A stretch of DNA of 64,000 nucleotides. It comes from Marinomonas communis (lineage in GTDB: Bacteria > Pseudomonadota > Gammaproteobacteria > Pseudomonadales > Marinomonadaceae). The stretch spans positions 62,001-126,000 of the forward strand of contig NZ_SNZA01000002.1 of the NCBI RefSeq assembly GCF_004363305.1, in the 5' to 3' direction. The stretch's first letter is position 1; each line of letters starts with the position of its first letter. This document shows, piece after piece, positions 44,381 to 53,904 of this stretch. The notes beneath the pieces were generated by a model, which was not told the DNA's origin, searched no databases, and saw only the letters and a list, made by a program, of their open reading frames with translations. The position numbers and the translations under genes are program-made.

Positions 44381-46732
44381 TCAAACAGAGTGAGATTCGA
44401 AGATTTGCTGATAAGCCTCAGACGTGGCTTGATAAACTTGCAACAGCGCGGTGATATCTTGCCCATAATCACGATTCGCCCCCTCGCTCGACAGTACTTC
44501 AATAGTTCGTAAGGATTGAGCCACCGCTTGAGCACCAACGGCGTCAGCATCCCCTGCTAGGCGATGAGCAATTTCCGCCAACTCATAATGATCCTTCTCA
44601 ACGTTCATTTTTTGAAGTTCATCTATGCCTTGATCCAGAGCGCGCTCGAAGGACTGCACGAGATGACTTAAGCGCTGCTTGCCCAGTGCCGTGAAGTGGG
44701 AACGTATCAGTGCCATATCCAACAACTCATCCGTGGTATTTGAAACAGGCAAAGTCATGCTCTCTGTCGTTTGTGCTCGCATCACCTGATGCAAGACATC
44801 ACGACTGAAAGGCTTAGGGATCACGGCCCAAATACCAGCATCATGGCACTTTTTGACGTTACTTGGCTGGACATTGGCGGTTAATGCCACCATAGGAGTA
44901 TGCACATTTAAACCTGCATCAGCACGAATCCTTGCTGCCACCTCTAAGCCACTCATACCTGGCAGATGGATATCCAAGAGCATTAAATCAAAGGGCTCCT
45001 TTGCCGCCCAAGTAAGGGCCTCAGGGCCATCTTTCGCCAGCGTCACAGTGTGGCCATCTTGCTTGAGTAATTCCATGGTGACGGCTTGGTTAATCGGCGT
45101 ATCTTCAACCAACAGTATCTTCATAGGTGCTAGAGGGGCCTCGTCACTGGATAGCCTGTGATCTGGCATCACCGGCAGCGCATCAATGGCAGCCAGCGGT
45201 ACGTAAAACCAAAAGGCACTACCATGACCAACACGGCTTTCCACACCAATTTCACCCTCTAACAAACGCACCAATTGCGCCGTAATAGCCAGCCCTAACC
45301 CTGTACCGCCAAAGCGCCTTGTGATGCTGTCATCCGCCTGACTAAACCGCTCGAAAATATGCACCAAGTAGTCTTCAGGGATACCGATACCAGTATCCTC
45401 AACTTCAAACAATACCCCTGCGGCATGCTCAGGGTCTTCATTAGCAGGCTGCACGTTGATAGTGACCTGTCCCCCTTCGGTAAACTTGATCGCATTGGAC
45501 ACTAGATTCGACAGAATCTGACGTACCGCGCCCGCACCACCTTGGTAGAACTCGTCCAGTTCGTCACTAATGTGAATGTTTATCTGGGTTCCCTGCCGCT
45601 CTGCTTGAGCTGAAAACAGCAAGCAAGTGGAGTTGACTAACTCACCGATAGAAAATGGCAAGATTTCGGGGCTATACATGCCCTCTTCTAAGCGAGCGTA
45701 ATCTAATAGGCCGTTGAGTATCTCCAACAGCGCTTCACCAGACTGATAAATGGCCGCCAACTTTTCTTGGCTATCCTGTGGCTGTGGGGCTCGTTGCAGT
45801 AATTCCACCATGCCCAAAATACCATTCAGTGGCGTTTTAATTTCATGACTCATGGTGGCCAAAAACTGACTTTTGGCCACATTGGCTTCTTCTGCTGCTT
45901 CCTTCGCATGTTGTAGACGCTGGGTCCGACGCTGTACTTGCTCTTGCAGCTGATCTCGGTGGAAACGTAACTCTGCCTCGATGCGATCTTTCTGTTTGAT
46001 ATCCGCCAAAATCGCCTCGCGCATATCATTCATTGCACTGACCACCGCATCGATTTCGTCGTCCTGCTCAAGTTTTGTCTTGTGAGGCAGCACTAATTTG
46101 AGCTTGAGGTTCCCCGCGCCAATCGAGCGGGTATAACTGGACATGTATTCCAAGTGACGAGTCACCATAAAATGCACGATTAATAGCAAAACCAGTCCAT
46201 TAATCAGCACTAGAATACTTTGGAACATGGCAATTTCGATTGCTGAACGCAGCAGGCGTGATTGAATCGCAGCCATGTCGTGATAAACCGTTAACTCACC
46301 TAATAAGCGATCAGTTTGCTGCCCTTGACGATCAATATAATAAATCGCAAATGTCGTACCATAGTCAGAGGACGCTTGCGCTGGAGGGTGCCCCACAACA
46401 ATGTCGTCTTGCCAATCTTCAGAGTGCAAGGTCACCGCACTGACATTGGAGAAGTTCATAATGCCTTTAAGCTGCAACAGCAGTTGCTCGCTGTCTAGGT
46501 CCCACAATCCTTTGCGAATCCCTTCAATATGAGAAGACGTGATGTAATCCGTTTGCTGCTGCATGGCCGCACGTTCTCGACGGTATTCGTTGTAAACCTG
46601 AATGCTGGTGGAAATCAGCGCCAGCAATAAGCTAAGAGACAAGAGTTTGATAAAGATGCGATAAGCGAGTGGGCGATTCTGCTTGTAGCGCACTAGGCGA
46701 GAAAACAAGGATAAACGAGGCGAGTTATTCAT
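44381..46732 (-). CDS. hybrid sensor histidine kinase with receiver and HPt domains
   Basis: The 783-residue inner-membrane kinase has membrane segments at about 27-45 and 165-190 around a ~120-residue periplasmic loop, a HAMP linker, HisKA with the phospho-His in [19 protein letters not shown] near residue 296, HATPase ([25 protein letters not shown]), a receiver domain with the phospho-Asp in [13 protein letters not shown] near 589 and a C-terminal HPt with [14 protein letters not shown] near 718. This is the tripartite phosphorelay form of TorS, ArcB and EvgS. It starts directly after the stop of a periplasmic binding-protein gene, behind an OmpR-type regulator, forming a three-gene sensory operon. 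Confidence 0.92.
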   Translation of the reverse strand: MNNSPRLSLFSRLVRYKQNRPLAYRIFIKLLSLSLLLALISTSIQVYNEYRRERAAMQQQTDYITSSHIEGIRKGLWDLDSEQLLLQLKGIMNFSNVSAVTLHSEDWQDDIVVGHPPAQASSDYGTTFAIYYIDRQGQQTDRLLGELTVYHDMAAIQSRLLRSAIEIAMFQSILVLINGLVLLLIVHFMVTRHLEYMSSYTRSIGAGNLKLKLVLPHKTKLEQDDEIDAVVSAMNDMREAILADIKQKDRIEAELRFHRDQLQEQVQRRTQRLQHAKEAAEEANVAKSQFLATMSHEIKTPLNGILGMVELLQRAPQPQDSQEKLAAIYQSGEALLEILNGLLDYARLEEGMYSPEILPFSIGELVNSTCLLFSAQAERQGTQINIHISDELDEFYQGGAGAVRQILSNLVSNAIKFTEGGQVTINVQPANEDPEHAAGVLFEVEDTGIGIPEDYLVHIFERFSQADDSITRRFGGTGLGLAITAQLVRLLEGEIGVESRVGHGSAFWFYVPLAAIDALPVMPDHRLSSDEAPLAPMKILLVEDTPINQAVTMELLKQDGHTVTLAKDGPEALTWAAKEPFDLMLLDIHLPGMSGLEVAARIRADAGLNVHTPMVALTANVQPSNVKKCHDAGIWAVIPKPFSRDVLHQVMRAQTTESMTLPVSNTTDELLDMALIRSHFTALGKQRLSHLVQSFERALDQGIDELQKMNVEKDHYELAEIAHRLAGDADAVGAQAVAQSLRTIEVLSSEGANRDYGQDITALLQVYQATSEAYQQIFESHSV

Positions 46733-47569
46733 CTAAGGAGCGCCCTTTTGTTGACGTTGTTCCGACTCTAAATACAGTGCCTGCTGCCTTTGCAGGAGAC
46801 TATTAATCAGCGCAGGGGATTTAAGCAGCTGCCGTAAGCGCTCATTAAGCTCTGGTAGCCAGTCATGCAATGGAGATCGATTGGACACCCCAACGTACCA
46901 GTAATCACTCACATCCGTTGCGGTATAGCCGATCTTGCCTTGTAGCCCTAAAGAGGCAATTTGCAATTGGCCCGACAGTTTCCCCATCGGCACAGCATCC
47001 AGTCGATTATCCGCCAGCTTTAGTAAGTTCTGATCTTGGGTTGAAACTTGCTCTAGCTCTGGGTAACGACGCAGCGCTTCATCCGGCCCATCGCCAAAAC
47101 TATCCCCCATCAGCACTCCCACTCGTAACCCAGATAAATCTTCCCAAGAGAAGAATGGTACGGGAGCATCAACGGGATAATACAAATATATGGATTCGGT
47201 AACGATAGGCGTTTCAAGAAAGCTCATATATGCTTGACGCGCTTCCGTTCGAAAACCTGAGATGATATCGACATTACCGAGTTCAACTTCTTTTAAACAG
47301 CGACGCCAGTTACTGTTCTGTAGGTCATCCACTTTGACACCTAAGGGCTGTAGTAACGCTCTGATTACCGCAGCATTCACCCCCTGAACACGATCATCTG
47401 GGGAAATCCATGACACAGGAGGATACGCAGGGTTACCGCAAAGACGCACCGACAAGCCTTGCAAGTCGGGACGAGTGGACGGCCTCACATCTGCTGCTAG
47501 GACATTCACCGTGACCGACATGAGCAGCCCAACAGCCGTGAATGCTGCTAAAGAAAGCCTCCGACTCAT
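46733..47569 (-). CDS. family-3 periplasmic binding protein of a sensory operon
   Basis: The 278-residue product has a signal peptide (RRLSLAAFTAVGLLMSVTVN, cut near ALAAD) and the SBP_bac_3 fold: RLCGNPAYPPVSWISPDDRV, QGVNAAVIRALLQPLGVKV, GNVDIISGFRTEARQAYMSF and RVGVLMGDSFGDGPD. It is encoded between a response regulator (four-base overlap) and a hybrid kinase (no gap), without ABC transporter genes, so it most likely presents a ligand to the kinase periplasmic domain, as TorT or the fused sensors of EvgS and BvgS do. Ligand unknown, probably an amino acid or similar. Confidence 0.88.
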   Translation of the reverse strand: MSRRLSLAAFTAVGLLMSVTVNVLAADVRPSTRPDLQGLSVRLCGNPAYPPVSWISPDDRVQGVNAAVIRALLQPLGVKVDDLQNSNWRRCLKEVELGNVDIISGFRTEARQAYMSFLETPIVTESIYLYYPVDAPVPFFSWEDLSGLRVGVLMGDSFGDGPDEALRRYPELEQVSTQDQNLLKLADNRLDAVPMGKLSGQLQIASLGLQGKIGYTATDVSDYWYVGVSNRSPLHDWLPELNERLRQLLKSPALINSLLQRQQALYLESEQRQQKGAP

Positions 47570-48297
47570 GGCATATCAGTCTGAGGCGAAGGGCTCAGCA
47601 AATACCCCACTCCATGGACGGTAATAATCAATGCGGGACATAGCGCATCTTCCGCCAGCTTACGACGTATCCGTCCAATCAGCACATCAATCGTACGGTC
47701 CGTCGCATTCCATGTGCGGTTTTTGATTCGATCCATCAATTGATCGCGAGTTAGCGCCACCCCTTCGTTTTCCAGTAGAGCACTCAGCAGTTGGAATTCC
47801 CCTTCCGTTAACTGGCTGATGCTTTTATCCGACTTAATTAGTACACGGCGCGCCGTATCTAGCTGCCAAGTCCCTACCGTACGAAGCACCGGCTCCTCCA
47901 CAGGCTTGTGGAGGCTGCGCTGCAAGCGAACACGTCGGATTAAGTTTTTGCCACGAGCAAGGATTTCTCTGGGATTGAAGGGCTTACTAACGTATTCATC
48001 AGCGCCACATTCTAGGCCAATAATACGATCTATTTCGTCTTGCTTACCGGTCACTAAGATAATGCCAACCTCTGAGCGAGAACGCAGTTCGCGGGTCAGC
48101 GTTAAACCATCCTTACCAGGTAAACGAATGTCTAGTAATACGAGGTCAAATTCATGCTCGCTGAGCAGCGTCTCTGCCGCTTCGGCAGTCTCTGCCGTAG
48201 ACACAGAATAGCCTTCCTCGGCGAAATAACTTTGTAGCATTTCTCGGGTCACGCTCGAGTCGTCAACCACGAGAATTTTAATGTCGGACATTAACAT
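47566..48297 (-). CDS. OmpR-family response regulator
   Basis: The 243-residue product has a receiver domain (KILVVDDSSVTREMLQSYFA, phospho-Asp in LVLLDIRLPGKDG near residue 54, VTGKQDEIDRI, Lys in YVSKPFNPRE) and a C-terminal winged helix (LTEGEFQLLSALLENEGVAL, RTIDVLIGRIRRKL). TorR/ArcA-like. It opens the operon with the binding protein and the hybrid kinase, its cognate partner. An ATG two codons downstream (48291) is an equal start candidate. Targets may include its own promoter in the long gap upstream. Confidence 0.92.
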   Translation of the reverse strand: MLMSDIKILVVDDSSVTREMLQSYFAEEGYSVSTAETAEAAETLLSEHEFDLVLLDIRLPGKDGLTLTRELRSRSEVGIILVTGKQDEIDRIIGLECGADEYVSKPFNPREILARGKNLIRRVRLQRSLHKPVEEPVLRTVGTWQLDTARRVLIKSDKSISQLTEGEFQLLSALLENEGVALTRDQLMDRIKNRTWNATDRTIDVLIGRIRRKLAEDALCPALIITVHGVGYLLSPSPQTDMP

Positions 48298-49026
48298 AGA
48301 ATATGCACTTAAACGGTCAAGGGGAGATAGGTTTTTATTATCGTTTCCCCTCTGTTAAAGAGGGGTTGATCGGACCACCTTTGAAAGAACTATACCAAGT
48401 CACTGCAAAAAACATAAGAGCCAAGCGCGGAAGAAAAACCACGACCACATATAAACAAAATGTAAACACAAACAAGAAACATAAACAGCCATTTACACTT
48501 GTGTCGAATATAATGACAGGATGCATCTGACTTTTAATATAATGGACCAAAGCAACCACATTCTTGTTAATCACTCAGCACGGTTAATCCAGTAAACATC
48601 TCATAACGCACCAATGCTGTCTGTTAATGAGCCATTATTGTGCGTTTCGGCCTCGTGGCTCGGCCCATGTTATACCTAGGCTACAGCCAACTCCGATAGA
48701 CGGGCTCAATTGCACAAATAAAAGTTTTATTCTGGTGCATGGCTTTTCAAAGACATCACTTTCTAAATATGCCTTTTTTCACTATCAGCTTATTTATACG
48801 CATCATCTCATTCAAAAAAATCGTAAGGATCTCGTGCTTTTATTAAAAAACCGTACGAAAACCTGTCATAAAACCGTATTTTTGCCTTTCACATTGTTCA
48901 TACAAGTTATTACGAGCTGTTTGCGAATTAAACAAATCTTCCTGTTAAAACGTTAGCAATAGAAAAGACGTCTTCTGTTCAGACGATTTTCAAAATAAGA
49001 CACAACAAAAGAAACAGGAACATACT
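48298..49026. other. 729-base gap without convincing gene; possible structured RNA
   Basis: The gap between the divergent response-regulator and NhaC genes is AT-rich and contains two short plus-strand frames (48303-48530, 48627-48956) with atypical composition that I do not accept as genes. A GC-richer island at about 48605-48738 holds several mutually exclusive complementary segments. Close to the response regulator, ccccctct-type arms (cccctct 48347-48353 with agagggg 48359-48365) form a hairpin in its presumed leader. The ~285 bases before NhaC are AT-rich with no clear feature. Confidence 0.4.
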
Positions 49027-50547
49027 ATGGCGACAAACTCTTCTCGTACGGCGAATATGCCAAGCCTCGGCTTAGCTCTTTTGCCCGTCATTCTTACCCT
49101 TGCTTTATTAGGCGTACAAATCTTCTACTTTGGTGATTTCACTCCGCATATTCCCTTAGCCATTGGCTTGGCGATTACGGCTCTGGTGGGGATCAAACAA
49201 GGACTGCGCTGGAAGGACATTGAGGAAGGCATCTTCCACGTTATTCACGTTTCTATGCCATCAGTCTCAGTATTGATTCTAGTCGGTATGATCGTTGGGG
49301 TTTGGATCGCTTCTGGTACGGTTCCAACCTTGATTTACTACGGACTTACCATTTTGTCGCCGCAGATTTTCCTAGCGGCAGCCATGATCCTTTGTTCTGT
49401 TGTATCGCTATCTTTGGGTACCTCTTGGGGAACCGTTGGTACAGTGGGTCTTGCGCTAATGGGTATCGGCGCTGGATTTGAAATCCCAATGTATTGGACA
49501 GCGGGTGCAGTTGTTTCCGGTGCATTCTTTGGCGATAAAGTGTCTCCTCTTTCTGATACGACAAACCTTGCGCCAGCAGTTACTGGCACCGATGTGTTCT
49601 CGCATATCAAAAACATGATGCCGACAACGATCCCATCCATGTTAATTGCTTTGGTGATCTACTTGGTCGCAGGTTTCACGCTGATCGATAACGACAATGC
49701 GTCCTTCGAGCGTATTACAGCGATCACTACGTCTCTACAAAACAATTTTGAAATCTCTGCATGGCTACTGCTTCCAGCTCTAGTGGTTATCGTATTGGCC
49801 GTGAAACGCATGCCACCGATTCCTTCTTTGTTCGCTGGTGTACTAACGGGTGCTGCGGTTGCTATGTTTACACAAGGCGCTGGCGTACACGATGTACTGA
49901 CTTACGCAAACAGTGGTTACTCTATTCAAACCAGCTCAGATGCGATCAACAGCCTACTTAACCGTGGCGGCATCCAGTCTATGATGTGGACCATCTCATT
50001 GATCCTAATCGCCCTAGGCTTCGGTGGTGCACTAGAGAAAACACGTTGTCTTGAAGCGATCATCCGCGCCATCATGTCTAAAGTTGACTCATTCCGTGGC
50101 ATCCAGTCTTCAGCAACACTGACATCGGTTGCTACAAACCTAGTCGCAGGCGACCCGTACCTATCTATCGCACTACCAGGTCGTATGTACGCACCGGTTT
50201 ACCGCGGTATGAAATACTCAACTCTAAACCTATCTCGCGCTATCGAAGAAGGCGGTACTTTAGTATCTCCTCTGGTTCCTTGGAACGCGGGCGGAGCCTT
50301 CGTTATCGGCGCACTAGGTCTAAGCATCGGTAATGGTAACTTCGAAAACTTGTTGTACATCCCACTTGCCTTCGCATGTTGGATTTCACCAGTACTGGGC
50401 TTAATCTACGCTCAAATTGGTGTCTTCTCGCCAAAAGCGACGCAAGAAGAACAAGAGCGCTGGGCGAAACAAGGTGAAGCAATTGCTGACTACGCAACAG
50501 GGTCTGCAACCGATCGCAATGTTTCGGGTGCTTACGCAGCGAAATAA
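49027..50547 (+). CDS. nhaC: NhaC-family Na+/H+ antiporter
   Basis: The 506-residue product has about 11-12 membrane segments and NhaC-family signatures: VVSLSLGTSWGTVGTVGLAL, VSGAFFGDKVSPLSDTTNLA near residue 165, and ATNLVAGDPYLSIALPGRMY. It exchanges sodium for protons across the inner membrane; some relatives exchange organic acids (malate/lactate), which cannot be excluded. It is preceded by a long leader and followed by a UUCG-loop terminator, so it is a single-gene unit. A second, distinct NhaC-type gene lies 5 kb away. Confidence 0.87.
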   Translation: MATNSSRTANMPSLGLALLPVILTLALLGVQIFYFGDFTPHIPLAIGLAITALVGIKQGLRWKDIEEGIFHVIHVSMPSVSVLILVGMIVGVWIASGTVPTLIYYGLTILSPQIFLAAAMILCSVVSLSLGTSWGTVGTVGLALMGIGAGFEIPMYWTAGAVVSGAFFGDKVSPLSDTTNLAPAVTGTDVFSHIKNMMPTTIPSMLIALVIYLVAGFTLIDNDNASFERITAITTSLQNNFEISAWLLLPALVVIVLAVKRMPPIPSLFAGVLTGAAVAMFTQGAGVHDVLTYANSGYSIQTSSDAINSLLNRGGIQSMMWTISLILIALGFGGALEKTRCLEAIIRAIMSKVDSFRGIQSSATLTSVATNLVAGDPYLSIALPGRMYAPVYRGMKYSTLNLSRAIEEGGTLVSPLVPWNAGGAFVIGALGLSIGNGNFENLLYIPLAFACWISPVLGLIYAQIGVFSPKATQEEQERWAKQGEAIADYATGSATDRNVSGAYAAK

Positions 50548-50576
50548 GCGCACTATCACCTAGTTACCCCTAAAGG

Positions 50577-50601
50577 TCCCTGCTTCGGCGGGGATTTTTT
50601 T
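50577..50601 (+). terminator. terminator of the first NhaC gene
   Basis: tccctgc (50577-50583) pairs with gcgggga (50588-50594) around a ttcg tetraloop (one G-T pair), followed by seven T. Confidence 0.88.
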
Positions 50602-50610
50602 GCACGTCCT

Positions 50611-50628
50611 TGAGGTTATTTTGAGGCT
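50611..50628. promoter_or_regulatory. LacI-type motif upstream of the SDR gene
   Basis: TGAGGTTATTTTGAGGCT (50611-50628) matches TGAGGCTAATTTGAGGTT at 52589-52606, in front of the lacI-type gene, in 15 of 18 bases. It lies about 70 bases before the SDR start, so both promoters may be bound by the same LacI-family protein. Confidence 0.5.
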
Positions 50629-50694
50629 TTAGTGCTGCATACAGCTTTTTTCGCTTGCTATGTTCTCTTAAAAACAAAAATAGGAGAACACACC

Positions 50695-51537
50695 ATGACA
50701 ATTTCTCAAGGGTTCCAATCATTCGCCGGGCAACATTTCATCGTCACAGGCAGTACTCAAGGTCTAGGCGCTGCGGTTGCTCATCTACTCGCTGAGCGAG
50801 GAGCTGCTGGGCTAGTTATTTGTGGGCGCAATCAAGCAAAAGGATTACATCAAGTTGAGCAACTAGCTGCATTAGGCTGCGAAGCGCTGTTCGTACCAAC
50901 AGATCTCACACAAGAGCAGGATCTTAAGCAATTGGTGGACGCAGGTGTTGATCGTTTCGGCACACTGCACGGCCTCGTCAACTGTGCGGGTATGTCTGAC
51001 CGTGGTGGCATATTAGACACCAGTAGTAAGCTTTTTGATGACATATTTGCTACGAATGTTAAAGCTCCATTTTTCCTCATGCAGCACCTTATTAAACATA
51101 TGATTCAGCATCAGATTGAAGGTCGTATCGTTAACATCGTCACGATGACTTCACATGGTGGCCAATCTTTTCTAACCCCTTATGCTGCCTCAAAAGGTGC
51201 TCTGGCAACATTGACCAAGAATGTCGCATTCAGCGCCATGCGTAATCGAATTCGAGTCAATGGACTCAATATTGGCTGGATGGACACGCCTCATGAACAC
51301 GAAATCCAACAGCGGTATCATCAAGCAGATGAAAACTGGCTAGAAAAAGCCGAAGCAGGGCAACCCTTTGGACGTTTATTGAAGCCTGCAGAGGTTGCAC
51401 AATCAGTAGCTTTCTTACTTTCAGAAGAGTCAGGCATGATGACCGGAGCCTTAATCGATTTGGATCAGGGGATCATCGGCTGCGACGACCAAGGAACACC
51501 AAAACCTTTACATGCTTTGACGCTACCAGTCGGTTAA
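50695..51537 (+). CDS. short-chain dehydrogenase/reductase (SDR)
   Basis: The 280-residue classical SDR has the cofactor motif TGSTQGLGAAVAHLLAERGA near residue 17, NCAG near 97 and catalytic Tyr/Lys in YAASKG near 165, with Ser upstream in the NIVTMTSHGGQS stretch. It oxidises or reduces an alcohol/ketone with NAD(P), probably a sugar or sugar-acid derivative given the convergent LacI gene. The ATG at 50695 follows AGGAG by eight bases; a TTG/CTG-type extension to 50632 is not supported. Its stop overlaps that of the LacI-type gene by four bases. Confidence 0.88.
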   Translation: MTISQGFQSFAGQHFIVTGSTQGLGAAVAHLLAERGAAGLVICGRNQAKGLHQVEQLAALGCEALFVPTDLTQEQDLKQLVDAGVDRFGTLHGLVNCAGMSDRGGILDTSSKLFDDIFATNVKAPFFLMQHLIKHMIQHQIEGRIVNIVTMTSHGGQSFLTPYAASKGALATLTKNVAFSAMRNRIRVNGLNIGWMDTPHEHEIQQRYHQADENWLEKAEAGQPFGRLLKPAEVAQSVAFLLSEESGMMTGALIDLDQGIIGCDDQGTPKPLHALTLPVG

Positions 51538-52559
51538 GGCAAATTGTAAGGTGTGATGATTTCTACCTTCGACTGTGGCAAATCAGTCTCGGGGATCAGC
51601 CGATGCCACTGTAATAATGCTTGGAAAGAGCGCTGAGCATCGACCGTCAGGTCGTGATACAACACGGCCTGAAGGCGCTTTTGCGCTAACAACAAACGAT
51701 TGTCCCGATCCAAATCATGGCCTATTAGTACAGGGGCTGGCAGTTCCAGATCTTCAAAGGCTTGTAAGATAGCTCGATTTCCTCCGCCTACACTGTACAC
51801 ACCGCTCCAGCTTTCATGACCTTTCAGATCCTCGCATAGTTGCACATATAGACGCTCATCCATACCAAAGCTACCTTCTGTGCGTGATACTCTTATTTCT
51901 GGACGCTGTTGTTGAAGGCTTCGAGCAAAAGCAAGTGCCCGCTCATCTTCACCTTGAAACCGATCATTACTCAGTACGACAAGTACATTTGATCTAGCTG
52001 CTTGCGGTAACCAATTCGCCATCAGGTAAGCAGCTGTTGCACCAGCATGGTGGTTTGACATACCGCAATAAAGCAAACGATCAGACTCTGGCAGATCAGT
52101 CACTAGCGTCACTACGGGAATACCTTGTTGCTGTAAGTCCTTAATTGTCTCCATCATCAATGGGTCATTAGGCACTTTAAGCACCACGCCATGGGAGCCA
52201 TGTTGAGCAATCCAAATCAGCTGTTTGCGCAAATCACTGACACTAATATCTTCAAATAGATGAAAACGAAGTTTGATGCGAAAGGCTGACCATTGCACTG
52301 CCTGCTGGTTCATAGCATCACGAACCGCCTGACAAAACCTAGCTGGCGCATGCATGACGACATCTATAAAGACAGTGCGACCTTGCACTGGCATAGAAAA
52401 CAGCTCTTGCTCTTTTAGCTCTTTCATTGCTTGTGCAATTCGTTGCTGAGTCTGCGGATTAACATGGCCACGATGGTGAACCGCTCGATCAACAGTCGCC
52501 TGGCTAACGCCTGCTTGGGCCGCAATTTGCTTAATGGAATAACGTCTTGGCTTTCGCAT
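51534..52559 (-). CDS. LacI-family transcriptional regulator
   Basis: The 341-residue product has the LacI helix-turn-helix and hinge (YSIKQIAAQAGVSQATVDRA, HHRGHVNPQTQQRIAQAMK) and a periplasmic-binding-protein-like effector domain (TVFIDVVMHAPARFCQAVRD, VVLKVPNDPLMMETIKD, VLIGHDLDRDNRLLLAQKRL), most like the sugar-binding branch with LacI/RbsB type loops. The ATG at 52559 is eight bases after AAAGGA; two earlier starts are less good. It is divergent from the PhyH gene with an 18-base operator-like palindrome between, and convergent with the SDR gene. Confidence 0.9.
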   Translation of the reverse strand: MRKPRRYSIKQIAAQAGVSQATVDRAVHHRGHVNPQTQQRIAQAMKELKEQELFSMPVQGRTVFIDVVMHAPARFCQAVRDAMNQQAVQWSAFRIKLRFHLFEDISVSDLRKQLIWIAQHGSHGVVLKVPNDPLMMETIKDLQQQGIPVVTLVTDLPESDRLLYCGMSNHHAGATAAYLMANWLPQAARSNVLVVLSNDRFQGEDERALAFARSLQQQRPEIRVSRTEGSFGMDERLYVQLCEDLKGHESWSGVYSVGGGNRAILQAFEDLELPAPVLIGHDLDRDNRLLLAQKRLQAVLYHDLTVDAQRSFQALLQWHRLIPETDLPQSKVEIITPYNLP

Positions 52560-52588
52560 GGGCAACATCCTTTTGCGTGAGCTTATCA

Positions 52589-52617
52589 TGAGGCTAATTT
52601 GAGGTTAACAAACCTCA
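52589..52617. promoter_or_regulatory. LacI-type operator between lacI-type and PhyH genes
   Basis: TGAGGTT (52600-52606) and AACCTCA (52611-52617) are perfect arms around AACA, giving an 18-base dyad typical for LacI proteins. A third TGAGG unit lies at 52589. The stretch 52589-52606 is repeated with three changes upstream of the SDR gene. Confidence 0.65.
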
Positions 52618-52677
52618 GGTTACGCTACGCCATTGATAGACTGATTGCACGACAAAAACAATAATGAGGCCATCAAC

Positions 52678-53844
52678 ATGAAGTCAATCAATGCAATTTT
52701 TGCTTCAAGCGATGAAATAGAACTGTCTGACTTAGCACAGCTATGCCAACAGACACTCAATCTTGATCACTACCCTACTGCGAACCAATGTCAGCAGAAC
52801 GTTTTAATTTACCAAGCTCAAGACCTAATGAACGCAATGAAGAGGGATCCCAGAGCCACTTTGTCCGAGCTACACCAGGCCCTGTCTACGAGTGGACCGG
52901 GAGTGCTGGTGATCAAACAAGCACAGCCTAATATGGCACTTCTAGATCGTCATAACACTCTCTACGAAGCCATTCTGCAACAAGAAGCAGGATCAACTCA
53001 GGGAGGTGACCATTTTGCCAAACAAGGGGCTAATGGACGCATATGGAATGCGTTGCAAAAAGTTGCATTGGCCGATCCCAATGCGTTTCTTCACTACTAT
53101 AAGAACCCGATGCTGAGTTGGGTCGCAGAAGCATGGCTGGGGCCCAATTGGCAAATGACATCCCAAGTCAACATCGTACGACCAGGCGGACAAGCACAGC
53201 AACCTCATCGGGACTACCACCTCGGGTTTCAGAGCGATGAGACATGCAGCCGCTACCCGATCTCTCTGCATCGCCTATCGAGCTCGTTGACCTTGCAAGG
53301 TGCATTAGCACATAGCGACATGCCACTTAACTCAGGTCCCACTCAACTGTTGCCTTTCTCACATCAATACGAGCTCGGATACATGGCATGGCGTAAACCA
53401 GAAGTGAAGCAGTATTTTGCTGAGCATCACGTCCAGTTGCCATTAGAAAAAGGAGATGCTCTTTTCTTTAATCCAGCCTTACTGCATGCTGCAGGGCAAA
53501 ATCGCACATCAGATTTGCATCGCATAGGCAACTTACTTCAGATTTCTGCTAGTTTTGGTAAGACGATGGAGGCAATTGATCATCAAACCATGTGCTCATA
53601 CTTGTATACAGCAACTTTGAAGGCTTGGCAGCAGAACGCTCTCGACGAACAGGAGCTAAACACATTAGTAAACAGTATTGCCGATAGCTATGCCTTTCCA
53701 ACCAATTTAGATCTGGATACTCCTCAAGGAGAAACAGCTCCCAGCACCCAAGCTCAACACTTTGTTCAGCATATTAAAGATCTCGTCTCCCCCGAGGAAT
53801 ATCAGCATTCATTAGCTAGACTGTGCCAAAAACGGTGTCCATAA
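52678..53844 (+). CDS. phytanoyl-CoA dioxygenase (PhyH) family protein
   Basis: The 388-residue product is an Fe(II)/2-oxoglutarate dioxygenase of the PhyH family. The facial triad is visible as H-x-D in QQPHRDYHLGFQSDE near residue 180 and a distal His in FNPALLHAAGQNRTSDLHR, with Arg for 2-oxoglutarate nearby (NRTSDLHRIGN). PGGQAQQPHRDYH is typical. Members hydroxylate ectoine, phosphonates, fatty acids or other small molecules; the substrate here is unknown. The ATG at 52678 follows tgagg by eight bases. It is divergent from the LacI gene and probably repressed by it. Confidence 0.83.
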   Translation: MKSINAIFASSDEIELSDLAQLCQQTLNLDHYPTANQCQQNVLIYQAQDLMNAMKRDPRATLSELHQALSTSGPGVLVIKQAQPNMALLDRHNTLYEAILQQEAGSTQGGDHFAKQGANGRIWNALQKVALADPNAFLHYYKNPMLSWVAEAWLGPNWQMTSQVNIVRPGGQAQQPHRDYHLGFQSDETCSRYPISLHRLSSSLTLQGALAHSDMPLNSGPTQLLPFSHQYELGYMAWRKPEVKQYFAEHHVQLPLEKGDALFFNPALLHAAGQNRTSDLHRIGNLLQISASFGKTMEAIDHQTMCSYLYTATLKAWQQNALDEQELNTLVNSIADSYAFPTNLDLDTPQGETAPSTQAQHFVQHIKDLVSPEEYQHSLARLCQKRCP

Positions 53845-53846
53845 TG

Positions 53847-53886
53847 ACAAGAAAGCGCCTCAGGATAACCTGAGGCGCTTTCTTGT
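53847..53886. terminator. bidirectional terminator between PhyH and second NhaC gene
   Basis: An 18-base perfect stem (53847-53864, arm acaagaaagcgcctcagg, with 53869-53886) around a four-base loop separates two converging genes. Confidence 0.88.
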
Positions 53887-53904
53887 TTTGCAAATTATAT
53901 CGTC

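Noticed and set aside
48303..48956. Two small plus-strand reading frames (48303-48530 and 48627-48956) in the NhaC leader gap.
   Set aside because: Lys/Thr- and Cys/Phe-rich translations without recognisable motifs or ribosome binding sites; the gap is better read as non-coding.
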